From the NCBI GenBank assembly GCA_934503195.1, contig CAKSVM010000070.1, forward strand, positions 1-15,851: a stretch of 15,851 bases of DNA, in the 5' to 3' direction. The stretch comes from an uncultured Eubacteriales bacterium (lineage in GTDB: Bacteria; Bacillota; Clostridia; Oscillospirales; CAG-272). A model generated the notes under the pieces. That model did not search any database and was not told the origin of the DNA. It saw nothing but the letters and a program-made list of their open reading frames with translations. A program made the translations under genes and the position numbers. How positions within the stretch are numbered: position 1 is the first letter of the stretch; each line of letters opens with the position of its first letter. Below, in pieces: positions 7,012-14,281 of the stretch.

Positions 7012-8889
7012 GTGAAATCCTATCCTGATGCCGCAATTTTATTCCGGAAAGCAGGTAACCACGTGAAAAACAAAAGATCCTCCAATCGTTTTGCCGCGAG
7101 GATAAAAACAGGTTGGTCTGACATCAGAAAAGCGTACAGCGTCCTTTGGACTCACGGAAAAGCCCTGATTTTTCTGATGAGTCTCGGCATGATAATGAAT
7201 CCGCTTTTCTCGGTCGCGTCGACGGTTCTTCCGGCGGCGTTTTTGGGAAATCTTTCGGCGGACAGCTTTGACAGTATGTCGCTTAAGACATTCTTTTCGG
7301 TGTGCTCACCGGCGATTCTCTATTTTCTGCTCGACTCGATTGTGTTCAGCGTATATTTCGCGGTCGTTCAGCGAGCCGAGAAAAGGAGCTTTTCAAAGCT
7401 GAAGTTACGCGGTCACAGAGATTCATCCGAAATTCTCGGGCGAATCGACAACAGCTGCTTTGATGATCCCAAAACTTATGATATTATAAAGAACGGCTAT
7501 CTTTATAACTACAATATCGCGCGGAATACCGTCAGGCGGCCGTTTGATTTCATCGGCAATGTTATTACCTACATATCGTACATTTATATTCTGCGCGAGC
7601 TTGAATGGTATATCACGCTTGTTTTAGCCGTCTCAATCATAATCACATATAAAATTTCGGTAAAGGTCGACGCGTACAAGGATAAGATCTTGAAGGAGTC
7701 GACGCCTGAAAAACGGCGTTACTCTTTTCTGCTTGACCTTCTGCTCAGTAAAAGCAATCTTCAGGAGCTGCGGATATACGGCTTGTTTACCTATCTTCAA
7801 AACAAGCTGAGTAAGTCGCATGAAATAATCTCGGAATTCTCGATCCGAGAGTTCAGGCACAGCAGCTCGCTTTCGATCCTGAGTTACATAACAAGTGCGC
7901 TTCCGGCTTGGGTATACTACGCCTATATCATGTTCAGAACCTACAGCGGGCATTTCACGATCGGTCAGTTCTTCCTGTTATGCGCGGCGGTGGAGAACTT
8001 CATCGCGTATACACAGAATTTTGTGAGTATGCTGTCACAGATGAACCGCGAGGCTCTCACGCTTGAACATCATCGCGGGTTCTGCGCGATAAAGAGCGAA
8101 ATCATCGACGATACACGCGGGAAGATCGACACCGGAATTCAGAATATCGAGTGCCGGAACGTCTGTCTTGACTACAATTCGGGCGACGGCCGCGTAAAGC
8201 AGGCTCTTAAGGATGTTTCCTTCAGCGTTCCCGCCGGAAGTCTTGTGAGCATAGTCGGTCCGAACGGGGCGGGGAAAAGCTCGCTTGTGAAAATACTGAC
8301 CCGGCTGTACGACCCGAGCGAAGGCGCGGTTCTGATAAACGGCAGAGATCTCAAAAATTATGACGGAAACGAATGGTATCGCTTGCAGGGAGTTTTACCT
8401 CAGAACTATCATCTTTTCGCGCTTTCCGCGAGGGAAAACATCGCTTTTTCCGGAGCCGACGAAGAGCGTATCCGTGAAGCGGCGCGTTTTTCAGAATGTG
8501 ACAGGTTCATTGAGGCACTTCCGGAGCGGTATGAAACGATCTGCGGGAAATCCTTCAGGGAAACCGGCGTCGATTTTTCGGGCGGAGAGAGTCAGCGCAT
8601 CTGTCTTGCGCGGGCGTTTTATAAAAACTCCGACATATGGATACTTGACGAGCCGTCGGCGGCGATAGATCCTATAGCTGAGGATTCAATCTTTGAGTAT
8701 CTGTTATCCCAGAAGGGCAAAAAGACGATTTTTGTTGTGTCTCACAGACTGTCCGTCGCGAAAAACAGCGACCTGATACTCGTCCTTGACGGCGGTCGGC
8801 TGGTCGAGGCGGGAGATCATTCCGGGCTTATGGATAAAGGCGGGCTGTACGCGAAAATGTTCAGGACACAGGCGGAGCGTTATATATGA
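7012..8889 (+). CDS. ABC exporter 3, fused membrane and ATPase domains
   Basis: 625 residues from a GTG at 7012, or 608 from an in-frame GTG at 7063. The second has AGGT about 8 bases upstream; the first has only a weak GGG. No ATG is available near the N-terminus. The membrane domain has six or so hydrophobic segments over about residues 50-340. ATPase motifs, numbered from 7012: Walker A GPNGAGKSS (from 416), Q-loop PQNYH, signature SGGESQ (from 523), Walker B IWILDEP, D-loop AAIDPIAE and H-loop VSHRLS (H578). The stop overlaps the next start by 4 bases (ATGA), so exporters 3 and 4 are translationally coupled and very likely form a heterodimer. It follows the BtrH-like gene by 27 bases. Confidence 0.88.
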   Translation: MKSYPDAAILFRKAGNHVKNKRSSNRFAARIKTGWSDIRKAYSVLWTHGKALIFLMSLGMIMNPLFSVASTVLPAAFLGNLSADSFDSMSLKTFFSVCSPAILYFLLDSIVFSVYFAVVQRAEKRSFSKLKLRGHRDSSEILGRIDNSCFDDPKTYDIIKNGYLYNYNIARNTVRRPFDFIGNVITYISYIYILRELEWYITLVLAVSIIITYKISVKVDAYKDKILKESTPEKRRYSFLLDLLLSKSNLQELRIYGLFTYLQNKLSKSHEIISEFSIREFRHSSSLSILSYITSALPAWVYYAYIMFRTYSGHFTIGQFFLLCAAVENFIAYTQNFVSMLSQMNREALTLEHHRGFCAIKSEIIDDTRGKIDTGIQNIECRNVCLDYNSGDGRVKQALKDVSFSVPAGSLVSIVGPNGAGKSSLVKILTRLYDPSEGAVLINGRDLKNYDGNEWYRLQGVLPQNYHLFALSARENIAFSGADEERIREAARFSECDRFIEALPERYETICGKSFRETGVDFSGGESQRICLARAFYKNSDIWILDEPSAAIDPIAEDSIFEYLLSQKGKKTIFVVSHRLSVAKNSDLILVLDGGRLVEAGDHSGLMDKGGLYAKMFRTQAERYI

Positions 8890-10721
8890 AGAATAAGATC
8901 AGTAAGACAATAAGACAGATCATTGATTCGGCAAAAAATCTGGTCTTCATTCTGCGCTATTTATGGAGAAGCGAGCCTTTACTCACGTTCTTTTCATTGA
9001 TAGTCTTCACCGGCGTCGGACTCACGCCAATCGCTTCCGCTTATGTCTATAAGCTCCTCATCGACAGCTTTACAAAAGGCACGGCGAGCGGAAAAATCGG
9101 GATAAAATTCATACTGATCGTGGTCACTTATATTGTGCTGATCATACTTAATGAGCTTATATCCCATCTGAAGGAATATGTGAATCTTAAGCTCGGGATG
9201 AGGATGTCGCATTCTTTTTCGCTTATGTACGTCGAAAAGTTCAGGGATCTTGACCTTAAATATCTGGACGATCCGGAGTTTGCCGATATCGCGGCGCGAA
9301 GCCGTTCGGACGCGAATCTGCATCCCGAGGAGCTGCTGTTTCAGTTCATTGACATTCTGGAGAATCTTATAAGCGTGGCGGCGTATTCAGTCGTTGTCAT
9401 AAGATATTCTCCGCTGTTCATGCTTTTCTGCGTGGTCAGCCTTGTCATCACGTTCTTTAACTACAAGGAGAATGAGGAAAAACGGTTTTTATGGGAGAAG
9501 AACGCGACATCGGCGAGAAGAATGTCGGATTACTTTGACGGCGTTCAGAAGAAAAAGGACTACATTCCGGAGATGCGGCTTTTCGGATTGCCGTCGTATT
9601 TTGAGGATAAGTATCAGGAAAGTCAGCGGGAGTTATTGAAAAATGACTTGAAGCTTGATCTTCATGAGAGGGCGTCGGAGATCATAAATAATCTGATACG
9701 CGAGTCGGTGACTCTCGGCTGTCAGCTTTATCTCGCGTGCCTTGTGATAATGTCGGAAATCACTCTCGGAGATTACACCTTTCTCGTCTCCGGAGTCGAG
9801 TGTCTGATACGCGACGGCAGGTATCTTGTCACCTCGGCTATCGAAACCTATTACGCTTCAAAGGAAGTGTCCTATCTCAGGGAATTTCTGTCGATAGAAA
9901 ACTCAATATGCGGCAAAAATGAAGCCGGAAAACCGAAGCTCGCGAGAAACGGCGGAAAGCATCGCGTAGAGTTCAGAAATGTCTCATTCAGATACAGCGG
10001 CGCGGCGGCGAACGCTCTCAACAATATCAGTTTTGTCATTGAACCGGGCGAAACAGTCGCGCTTGTCGGCGACAACGGAAGCGGAAAATCGACGATCATG
10101 AAGCTGCTTCTACGGCTTTACGATCCATCTGACGGCGAGATACTTATCGACGGCAAGAACCTTAAGGAATATGATGTGCGTGATTACTATTCCAAGGTCG
10201 GGGCGATGTTTCAGAACTGCATAAACTATTCCTTCACGGTTGAGGAATCCGTCCGGATCGGGGATATATCGAAAAAGCCCGAAGAATCAGAAGGCCGCGT
10301 AGATGAAGCTCTCCTGCGCTCCGGACTGTATGAATCCGAAGCCGAGATCCGTGAAAACAAGGACAAAGAGACGTCGCGGGAATTTTGCGGGAACTCATTC
10401 GAGCCCTCTGGCGGCGAGCTTCAGAAGCTCGCGCTGGCGCGGACGTTTTTCAGAAGCGGAGAACTTGTGATACTCGACGAACCGTCCTCGTCGCTGGACG
10501 CGCTGAGCGAAAAGAAATTATTTGAGCAGATATTTGAGCTGAAACAGGGTGTCACAACACTCATGATAACACACAGACTGTCGGACATGGACAAGTGCGA
10601 CCGTATTATAGTTCTGGAAAAGGGAAGTGTGATCGAAAACGGGACGCATTCGGAGCTGATATCTGAGAGAGGGTACTACAATGAAATGTATCAGCGGCAG
10701 TCTCAGCATTATTTGTGCTGA
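8886..10721 (+). CDS. ABC exporter 4, fused membrane and ATPase domains
   Basis: 611 residues, ATG at 8886 inside the ATGA overlap with exporter 3. The membrane domain covers roughly residues 1-330. ATPase motifs: Walker A GDNGSGKST (from 395), Q-loop FQNCI (Q443), signature PSGGELQ (SGGE from 508), Walker B LVILDEP, D-loop SSLDALSE and H-loop ITHRLS (H563). The stretch between Q-loop and signature is about 7 residues longer than in exporters 1 and 2 and very acidic/basic (KKPEESEGR, IRENKDKETSRE). All catalytic residues are present. Last gene of the operon, followed by an intrinsic terminator. The C-terminus YYNEMYQRQSQHYLC is of the same type as in exporter 2. Confidence 0.9.
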   Translation: MKNKISKTIRQIIDSAKNLVFILRYLWRSEPLLTFFSLIVFTGVGLTPIASAYVYKLLIDSFTKGTASGKIGIKFILIVVTYIVLIILNELISHLKEYVNLKLGMRMSHSFSLMYVEKFRDLDLKYLDDPEFADIAARSRSDANLHPEELLFQFIDILENLISVAAYSVVVIRYSPLFMLFCVVSLVITFFNYKENEEKRFLWEKNATSARRMSDYFDGVQKKKDYIPEMRLFGLPSYFEDKYQESQRELLKNDLKLDLHERASEIINNLIRESVTLGCQLYLACLVIMSEITLGDYTFLVSGVECLIRDGRYLVTSAIETYYASKEVSYLREFLSIENSICGKNEAGKPKLARNGGKHRVEFRNVSFRYSGAAANALNNISFVIEPGETVALVGDNGSGKSTIMKLLLRLYDPSDGEILIDGKNLKEYDVRDYYSKVGAMFQNCINYSFTVEESVRIGDISKKPEESEGRVDEALLRSGLYESEAEIRENKDKETSREFCGNSFEPSGGELQKLALARTFFRSGELVILDEPSSSLDALSEKKLFEQIFELKQGVTTLMITHRLSDMDKCDRIIVLEKGSVIENGTHSELISERGYYNEMYQRQSQHYLC

Positions 10722-10746
10722 ACTGTAATTTTATATGTTCATGTGA

Positions 10747-10785
10747 GGGCAAAACAATTCCCGGCCGGGAGGTTTTGCCCTTTTT
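10747..10785 (+). terminator. Intrinsic terminator of the ABC exporter operon
   Basis: GGGCAAAAC (10747-10755) pairs with GTTTTGCCC (10772-10780), followed by TTTTT (10781-10785). The loop holds the perfect palindrome CCCGGCCGGG (10760-10769), extending the hairpin. The T-run exists only on the plus strand, so it stops the exporter operon and not the convergent LysR gene. Confidence 0.9.
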
Positions 10786-10808
10786 CACGCCCGGAACCAT
10801 CCGGCGTG
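10786..10808. repeat. Second inverted repeat after the terminator
   Basis: CACGCCCGG (10786-10794) pairs with CCGGCGTG (10801-10808) with one bulged C and a 6-base loop. It abuts the operon terminator. On the minus strand it would follow the LysR gene, but it is followed there by As, not Ts, so it is not an ordinary terminator for that gene. The rest of the gap to 10884 shows nothing clear. Confidence 0.45.
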
Positions 10809-10884
10809 GAAATATTATCCACACAGTCTCATGCCGATGACTCCACTCTTATCTCACACCTCAGCCATTCCGCGTCTCCGTTTA

Positions 10885-11766
10885 CTATAAAACCGAGCAC
10901 ATCAGCCGTTCAAGCTCCTTGGCGGCGATACTGAGTGCCTGCTCCTTCCGCTTCACGACGCGTATCTCGCGCTCGGGCAGCGGTTTTTCTGTTTCTATCA
11001 CCAGCACGCCCTCGACGCCCGTCAGAAAATCCTCCGGCACGAAGCCGATTCCGAGATCCGCCTTGACCATCGGCAGAATCTGATCGGCAGTCGCCGCTTC
11101 TGTCTCGGGCTGATACACAAGCCCCTCAGACGCGAAGAAGCCCGAATACAGCTCGAATGATTTCGTCTGCGTTCCGAGCGAGATCATCGGATAGCTTAAC
11201 AGCTCGTCAAATCCGATCTTACGCCCGGTCAGCTCCGAAAACGCGTGACTGCACACCGCGACCTCGCTGAATTTTTTTATTGTCCGCTCCTCGGTCATCG
11301 CCGATTCGAGCGTCGGCGTTGTCACGACCGCTATGTCGGCGATGCCGTTCTTTATCGCCTCGATCGCCTGCGGAGTCGAGTGGTTGCTTATCTGCAATCT
11401 GATACCGGGATATAATGTCCGGTATTTTTTCAGTGCCTGGAGCAGGACGCAGTGAAGCGCGACCTCACTCGCCGCGACGAAAACCTGTCCTTTTTCGAGA
11501 TTCCGGCTCTCGATGATCTCTGACTCTCCCGCCTCGATGTTTTCGATCGCGATCTGGATATGCGCGTAGAGTCGTTCGCCCTCGGGAGTCAGCTTTACGC
11601 CGTGGTTTGTCCGGATGAAGAGCGGACAGCCGAGTTCGCCCTCAAGGTTCTTTATCGCGCGCGTGAGGTTCGGCTGATTGTTGAGCAGCAGCTTCGCCGC
11701 CTGTGAGATGTTCTGGTATTTCGCGACGTAATAGAATATCCGATAATGGTCATAGCTGATGTACAT
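10885..11766 (-). CDS. LysR-family transcriptional regulator
   Basis: 293 residues from the ATG at 11766, preferred because GGAG lies 8 bases upstream; a further ATG 5 codons earlier (11781) lacks a ribosome binding site. The N-terminal winged helix is typical LysR: FYYVAKYQNISQAAKLL, NNQPNLTRAIKNLEGELG and LFIRTNHGVKLTPEGERL. The remainder fits the periplasmic-binding-like effector domain, including the ADIAVVTTP strand and GIGFVPEDF near the C-terminus. The usual length for the family is about 290-310. It is divergent from the kinase-like/MATE operon and its promoter overlaps that operon's, so it probably controls the operon and itself in response to a small molecule; the effector is unknown. 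No terminator is visible on its own strand before the convergent operon's end. Confidence 0.93.
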   Translation of the reverse strand: MYISYDHYRIFYYVAKYQNISQAAKLLLNNQPNLTRAIKNLEGELGCPLFIRTNHGVKLTPEGERLYAHIQIAIENIEAGESEIIESRNLEKGQVFVAASEVALHCVLLQALKKYRTLYPGIRLQISNHSTPQAIEAIKNGIADIAVVTTPTLESAMTEERTIKKFSEVAVCSHAFSELTGRKIGFDELLSYPMISLGTQTKSFELYSGFFASEGLVYQPETEAATADQILPMVKADLGIGFVPEDFLTGVEGVLVIETEKPLPEREIRVVKRKEQALSIAAKELERLMCSVL

Positions 11767-11790
11767 GACGTTTTTCTCCATTCATTTCTG

Positions 11791-11805
11791 ATATGCCGAA
11801 CATAT
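11791..11805. promoter_or_regulatory. Candidate LysR binding site (T-N11-A palindrome)
   Basis: ATATG-CCGAA-CATAT is a perfect 5-base inverted repeat with 5-base spacer and fits the LysR T-N11-A rule (T11792, A11804). It lies between the LysR start and the overlapping divergent promoters, downstream of the LysR -10 box and upstream of the -35 box of the kinase-like operon. Confidence 0.5.
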
Positions 11806-11816
11806 AAAACTGAGAT

Positions 11817-11845
11817 TTTACATATGGCACTACGTGTATTATAAT
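11817..11845 (+). promoter_or_regulatory. Promoter of the kinase-like/MATE operon
   Basis: TTTACA (11817-11822), 17-base spacer, TATAAT (11840-11845). The expected transcript starts near 11852, about 59 bases before the ATG at 11911. Confidence 0.7.
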
Positions 11846-11866
11846 ATATATGTTCCCAAAAGTCAA
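11838..11866 (-). promoter_or_regulatory. Promoter of the LysR regulator gene
   Basis: On the minus strand TTGACT (11866-11861), 17-base spacer, TATAAT (11843-11838). Its -10 box shares 11840-11843 with the -10 box of the opposite promoter. Confidence 0.7.
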
Positions 11867-11910
11867 GAGGGAACCGGAACGTTCAAAAATAATTTTCAGG
11901 TGGTGTCATT

Positions 11911-12525
11911 ATGAAAAGCAATATTATCTGCATCGGTCGCCAGTACGGCAGCGGCGGACGCGAGATCGGCTTGAAGCTCGCCGAAAAGCTCGGCGTCGTC
12001 TGCTATGACAAGCTGATCGTCCGCAAGACCGCGGAGGAATCGGGACTGTCCGAAAAGACGGTCGAGTGCGACGATGAGAAGCCGATCGGGTTTGGCTCGA
12101 TGATCTCGGGCAACATCTTCGCTGACAGCGCGGCTCTCGGACAGGCGTTCTACTCTGAAGAGGAGAAGGTTTTCGAGGCCGAGCGGAAGACGATTCTCGA
12201 AATCGCTTCGAAAGGTTCCTGCGTGATGATCGGACGCTGTGCCTCATCGATACTCCGCGATGCCGGATACGATGTCCTCTCGGTCTTCGTCTACGCCGAC
12301 ACTCCCGACAGAATCCGGAGGATCTGCGAACGCTGCGGGCTTAATGAAAGAGCCGCCGCGCGCAAGGCGCAGAAGATTGACCGGATGAGAAAGGATCATT
12401 TCGACTTCTACTCCGAAACAAAATGGGGCGAGCCTGAAAGCTATGACCTGATGGTCTCATCAAGCTGCTATGGAATCGACGGAACGGCGGACGTGATCGC
12501 CAAGGCCGTTACCGACAGAATGTGA
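11911..12525 (+). CDS. Cytidylate kinase-like family protein
   Basis: 204 residues, ATG at 11911 with AGGTGG (11898-11903) 7 bases upstream. The N-terminus IICIGRQYGSGGREIGLKLA is the P-loop of the cytidylate kinase-like (AAA_26/Cytidylate_kin2) family common in Firmicutes, with GSGGREIG in place of the usual GxGKS. VMIGRCASSIL (about residues 107-117), VFVYADTPDRIRRI and KIDRMRKDHFDFYSETKWG also match that family, in which R-x3-R-x-HFDFY-type segments are conserved. Members are smaller than true Cmk and their substrate is not established, so nucleotide phosphorylation is only an inference. First gene of an operon with a small membrane protein and a MATE transporter, under the divergent LysR. 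Confidence 0.88.
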   Translation: MKSNIICIGRQYGSGGREIGLKLAEKLGVVCYDKLIVRKTAEESGLSEKTVECDDEKPIGFGSMISGNIFADSAALGQAFYSEEEKVFEAERKTILEIASKGSCVMIGRCASSILRDAGYDVLSVFVYADTPDRIRRICERCGLNERAAARKAQKIDRMRKDHFDFYSETKWGEPESYDLMVSSSCYGIDGTADVIAKAVTDRM

Positions 12526-12542
12526 ATTGTGAGGTAATTATC

Positions 12543-12842
12543 ATGGACAAAATTTTTGAATTTCTGATGGCGGTCGCGCTTGACGCGGCTATGCTGATTC
12601 TCGTTGTGACCCTCGCGAAGAAGGAAAAGACGGTCGCTCACGCGAGATTCATCGCGGTCACGATGGGAATCGGATTCATTCTCGGCGTCATCGGAAGATG
12701 TATCGACGGAGTCAATCTCCTACTGATCCCCGACGCGCTTGGTGCGGTGCTCTCCTACACGGCGGTTCTGCTGACCGTCCCGGCAAAGAAGGGCGAGTCG
12801 GCTGAACCGGTAAATGCGCCGACCGCGGAGGTCAATAAATGA
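12543..12842 (+). CDS. Small three-segment membrane protein of unknown function
   Basis: 99 residues from the ATG at 12543, which has GAGGT 8-9 bases upstream; an in-frame GTG at 12522 would overlap the previous gene and has no ribosome binding site. Hydrophobic segments are seen at about residues 4-21 (FEFLMAVALDAAMLILVVTL), 35-52 (AVTMGIGFILGVIGR) and 57-79 (LLLIPDALGAVLSYTAVLLT). The C-terminal tail is hydrophilic. Its stop overlaps the MATE start by 4 bases (ATGA), so it is translationally coupled to the pump and may be an accessory subunit. I do not recognise the family. Confidence 0.75.
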   Translation: MDKIFEFLMAVALDAAMLILVVTLAKKEKTVAHARFIAVTMGIGFILGVIGRCIDGVNLLLIPDALGAVLSYTAVLLTVPAKKGESAEPVNAPTAEVNK

Positions 12843-14209
12843 ACAAGGACTTAACGGTCGGAAAGCCGGCGAGCGTCCTCTGCCGCTTCTGCCTGCCGCT
12901 TTTCGGAAGCATAATATTTCAGCAGCTATACAATATCGCCGACAGCTTCGTCGCCGGTAAATTCATCAGCGACAACGCGCTCGCGGCGGTCGGCAACAGC
13001 TACGAAATCACGCTGATCTTCATAGCATTCGCGTTCGGGTGCAACATCGGATGCTCGGTGCTCGCCGCGCAGCTCTTCGGCGCGAAGGAATACAAGGAGC
13101 TCAAGACCGCGGTCGCCACGTCGCTTATCTCAAGCGCGGTCGTCTGCGTCGTCCTGATGACGCTCGGAATTGGATTCTGCGACGGACTTCTTCATCTTAT
13201 AAAGACGCCCGCTGAGGTCTTCGAGGACTCAAAGCTCTACCTTGACATCTACATCCTCGGACTTCCGTTCGTCTTCCTCTACAACGTCGCGACCGGAATC
13301 TTCTCCGCGCTCGGCGACTCGAAAACGCCCTTCATTTTTCTCGCCTGCTCGTCGCTGTCTAACATCGGAATGGATATTCTCTTCGTCACGGCGTTCAATA
13401 TGGGAGTAGACGGAGTGGCTTGGGCGACCTTCCTCTGCCAGGGAGTCAGCTGCGTACTCGCGCTCGTCTTCGTCTTCAGACGCTTCAGGTCGATAAAGAC
13501 CGAGGGGAAAATCAAACTCTTCTCGTCGGCCCACCTTAAGTGCTTCGCGGTGATCGCGATCCCGAGCATTTTGCAGCAGAGCTTCATCTCGGTCGGAAAC
13601 ATCATAATCCAGAGCGTCATCAACGGCTTCGGTCCGGCGGTGATGGCAGGTTACTCGGCTTCGGTCAAGCTAAACAACATGGTGATAACCTCGCTGACCA
13701 CGCTCGGAAACGGAATCTCAAACTACACGGCGCAGAATCTCGGCGCGGCGAAATACGACCGTATAAAAGCCGGATTCAGGGCGGGACTCGGACTTGTCTG
13801 GGCACTCTGTCTGCCGCTGGTGCTGATATATGTCTTCGCCGGGTGCTGGCTCGTCTACATCTTCCTCGACAGCCCGACAGGACAGGCGATGGAGGTCGGA
13901 GTTGAGTTCTTAAGAATAATCGCTCCGTTCTACTTCGTCGTCGCGGCAAAGCTCGTTTCTGACGGTGTGCTTCGCGGCGCGGGGCTGATGAAGAAGTTCA
14001 TGGCGGCGACCTTCACCGACCTTGTGCTACGCGTCGTGCTCGCGCTGACTCTCTCGAAGACCGGACTTGAAACCACCGGAATCTGGCTCTCATGGCCGAT
14101 CGGCTGGACAATCGCGATGGTCATTTCGGTTGTCTTCTATGTGACAATCAAATGGGAAAAGAAAGAAAAAATCAGCCTGAAAGCGGAAAAATCCGCTGTT
14201 AAGGCTTAA
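12839..14209 (+). CDS. MATE-family multidrug efflux transporter
   Basis: 456 residues, the usual MATE length, with about 12 membrane segments. The N-terminal pattern LPLFGSIIFQQLYNIADSFV, then GKFISDNALAAVGNSYEITL and FGCNIGCSVLAAQLFGAKEY, is diagnostic of the NorM/DinF superfamily in Firmicutes. The second half repeats the fold (AIPSILQQSFISVGNIIIQS, NGISNYTAQNLGAAKYDRI). MATE proteins export cationic compounds or metabolites using Na+ or H+ gradients. Coupled to the small membrane protein upstream by ATGA overlap and presumably controlled by the divergent LysR regulator. No terminator is visible in the 70 bases after it, so the CoA-transferase gene may be on the same transcript. Confidence 0.95.
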   Translation: MNKDLTVGKPASVLCRFCLPLFGSIIFQQLYNIADSFVAGKFISDNALAAVGNSYEITLIFIAFAFGCNIGCSVLAAQLFGAKEYKELKTAVATSLISSAVVCVVLMTLGIGFCDGLLHLIKTPAEVFEDSKLYLDIYILGLPFVFLYNVATGIFSALGDSKTPFIFLACSSLSNIGMDILFVTAFNMGVDGVAWATFLCQGVSCVLALVFVFRRFRSIKTEGKIKLFSSAHLKCFAVIAIPSILQQSFISVGNIIIQSVINGFGPAVMAGYSASVKLNNMVITSLTTLGNGISNYTAQNLGAAKYDRIKAGFRAGLGLVWALCLPLVLIYVFAGCWLVYIFLDSPTGQAMEVGVEFLRIIAPFYFVVAAKLVSDGVLRGAGLMKKFMAATFTDLVLRVVLALTLSKTGLETTGIWLSWPIGWTIAMVISVVFYVTIKWEKKEKISLKAEKSAVKA

Positions 14210-14222
14210 AAAATTCGTGTTT

Positions 14223-14230
14223 AAGGAGAG
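14223..14230 (+). promoter_or_regulatory. Ribosome binding site that points to an absent start codon
   Basis: AAGGAGAG lies just after an in-frame TAA (14222-14224) and 6-8 bases before a frame (GAT at 14237 onward) that runs into the CoA-transferase. No ATG, GTG or TTG exists at that spot in the frame. The later GTG at 14279 and ATG at 14282 have no ribosome binding site of their own. Confidence 0.7.
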
Positions 14231-14281
14231 AACAACGATTTCCTTTCAAGGATACGCTATCCCGTTTACCTCGACCGTGTG

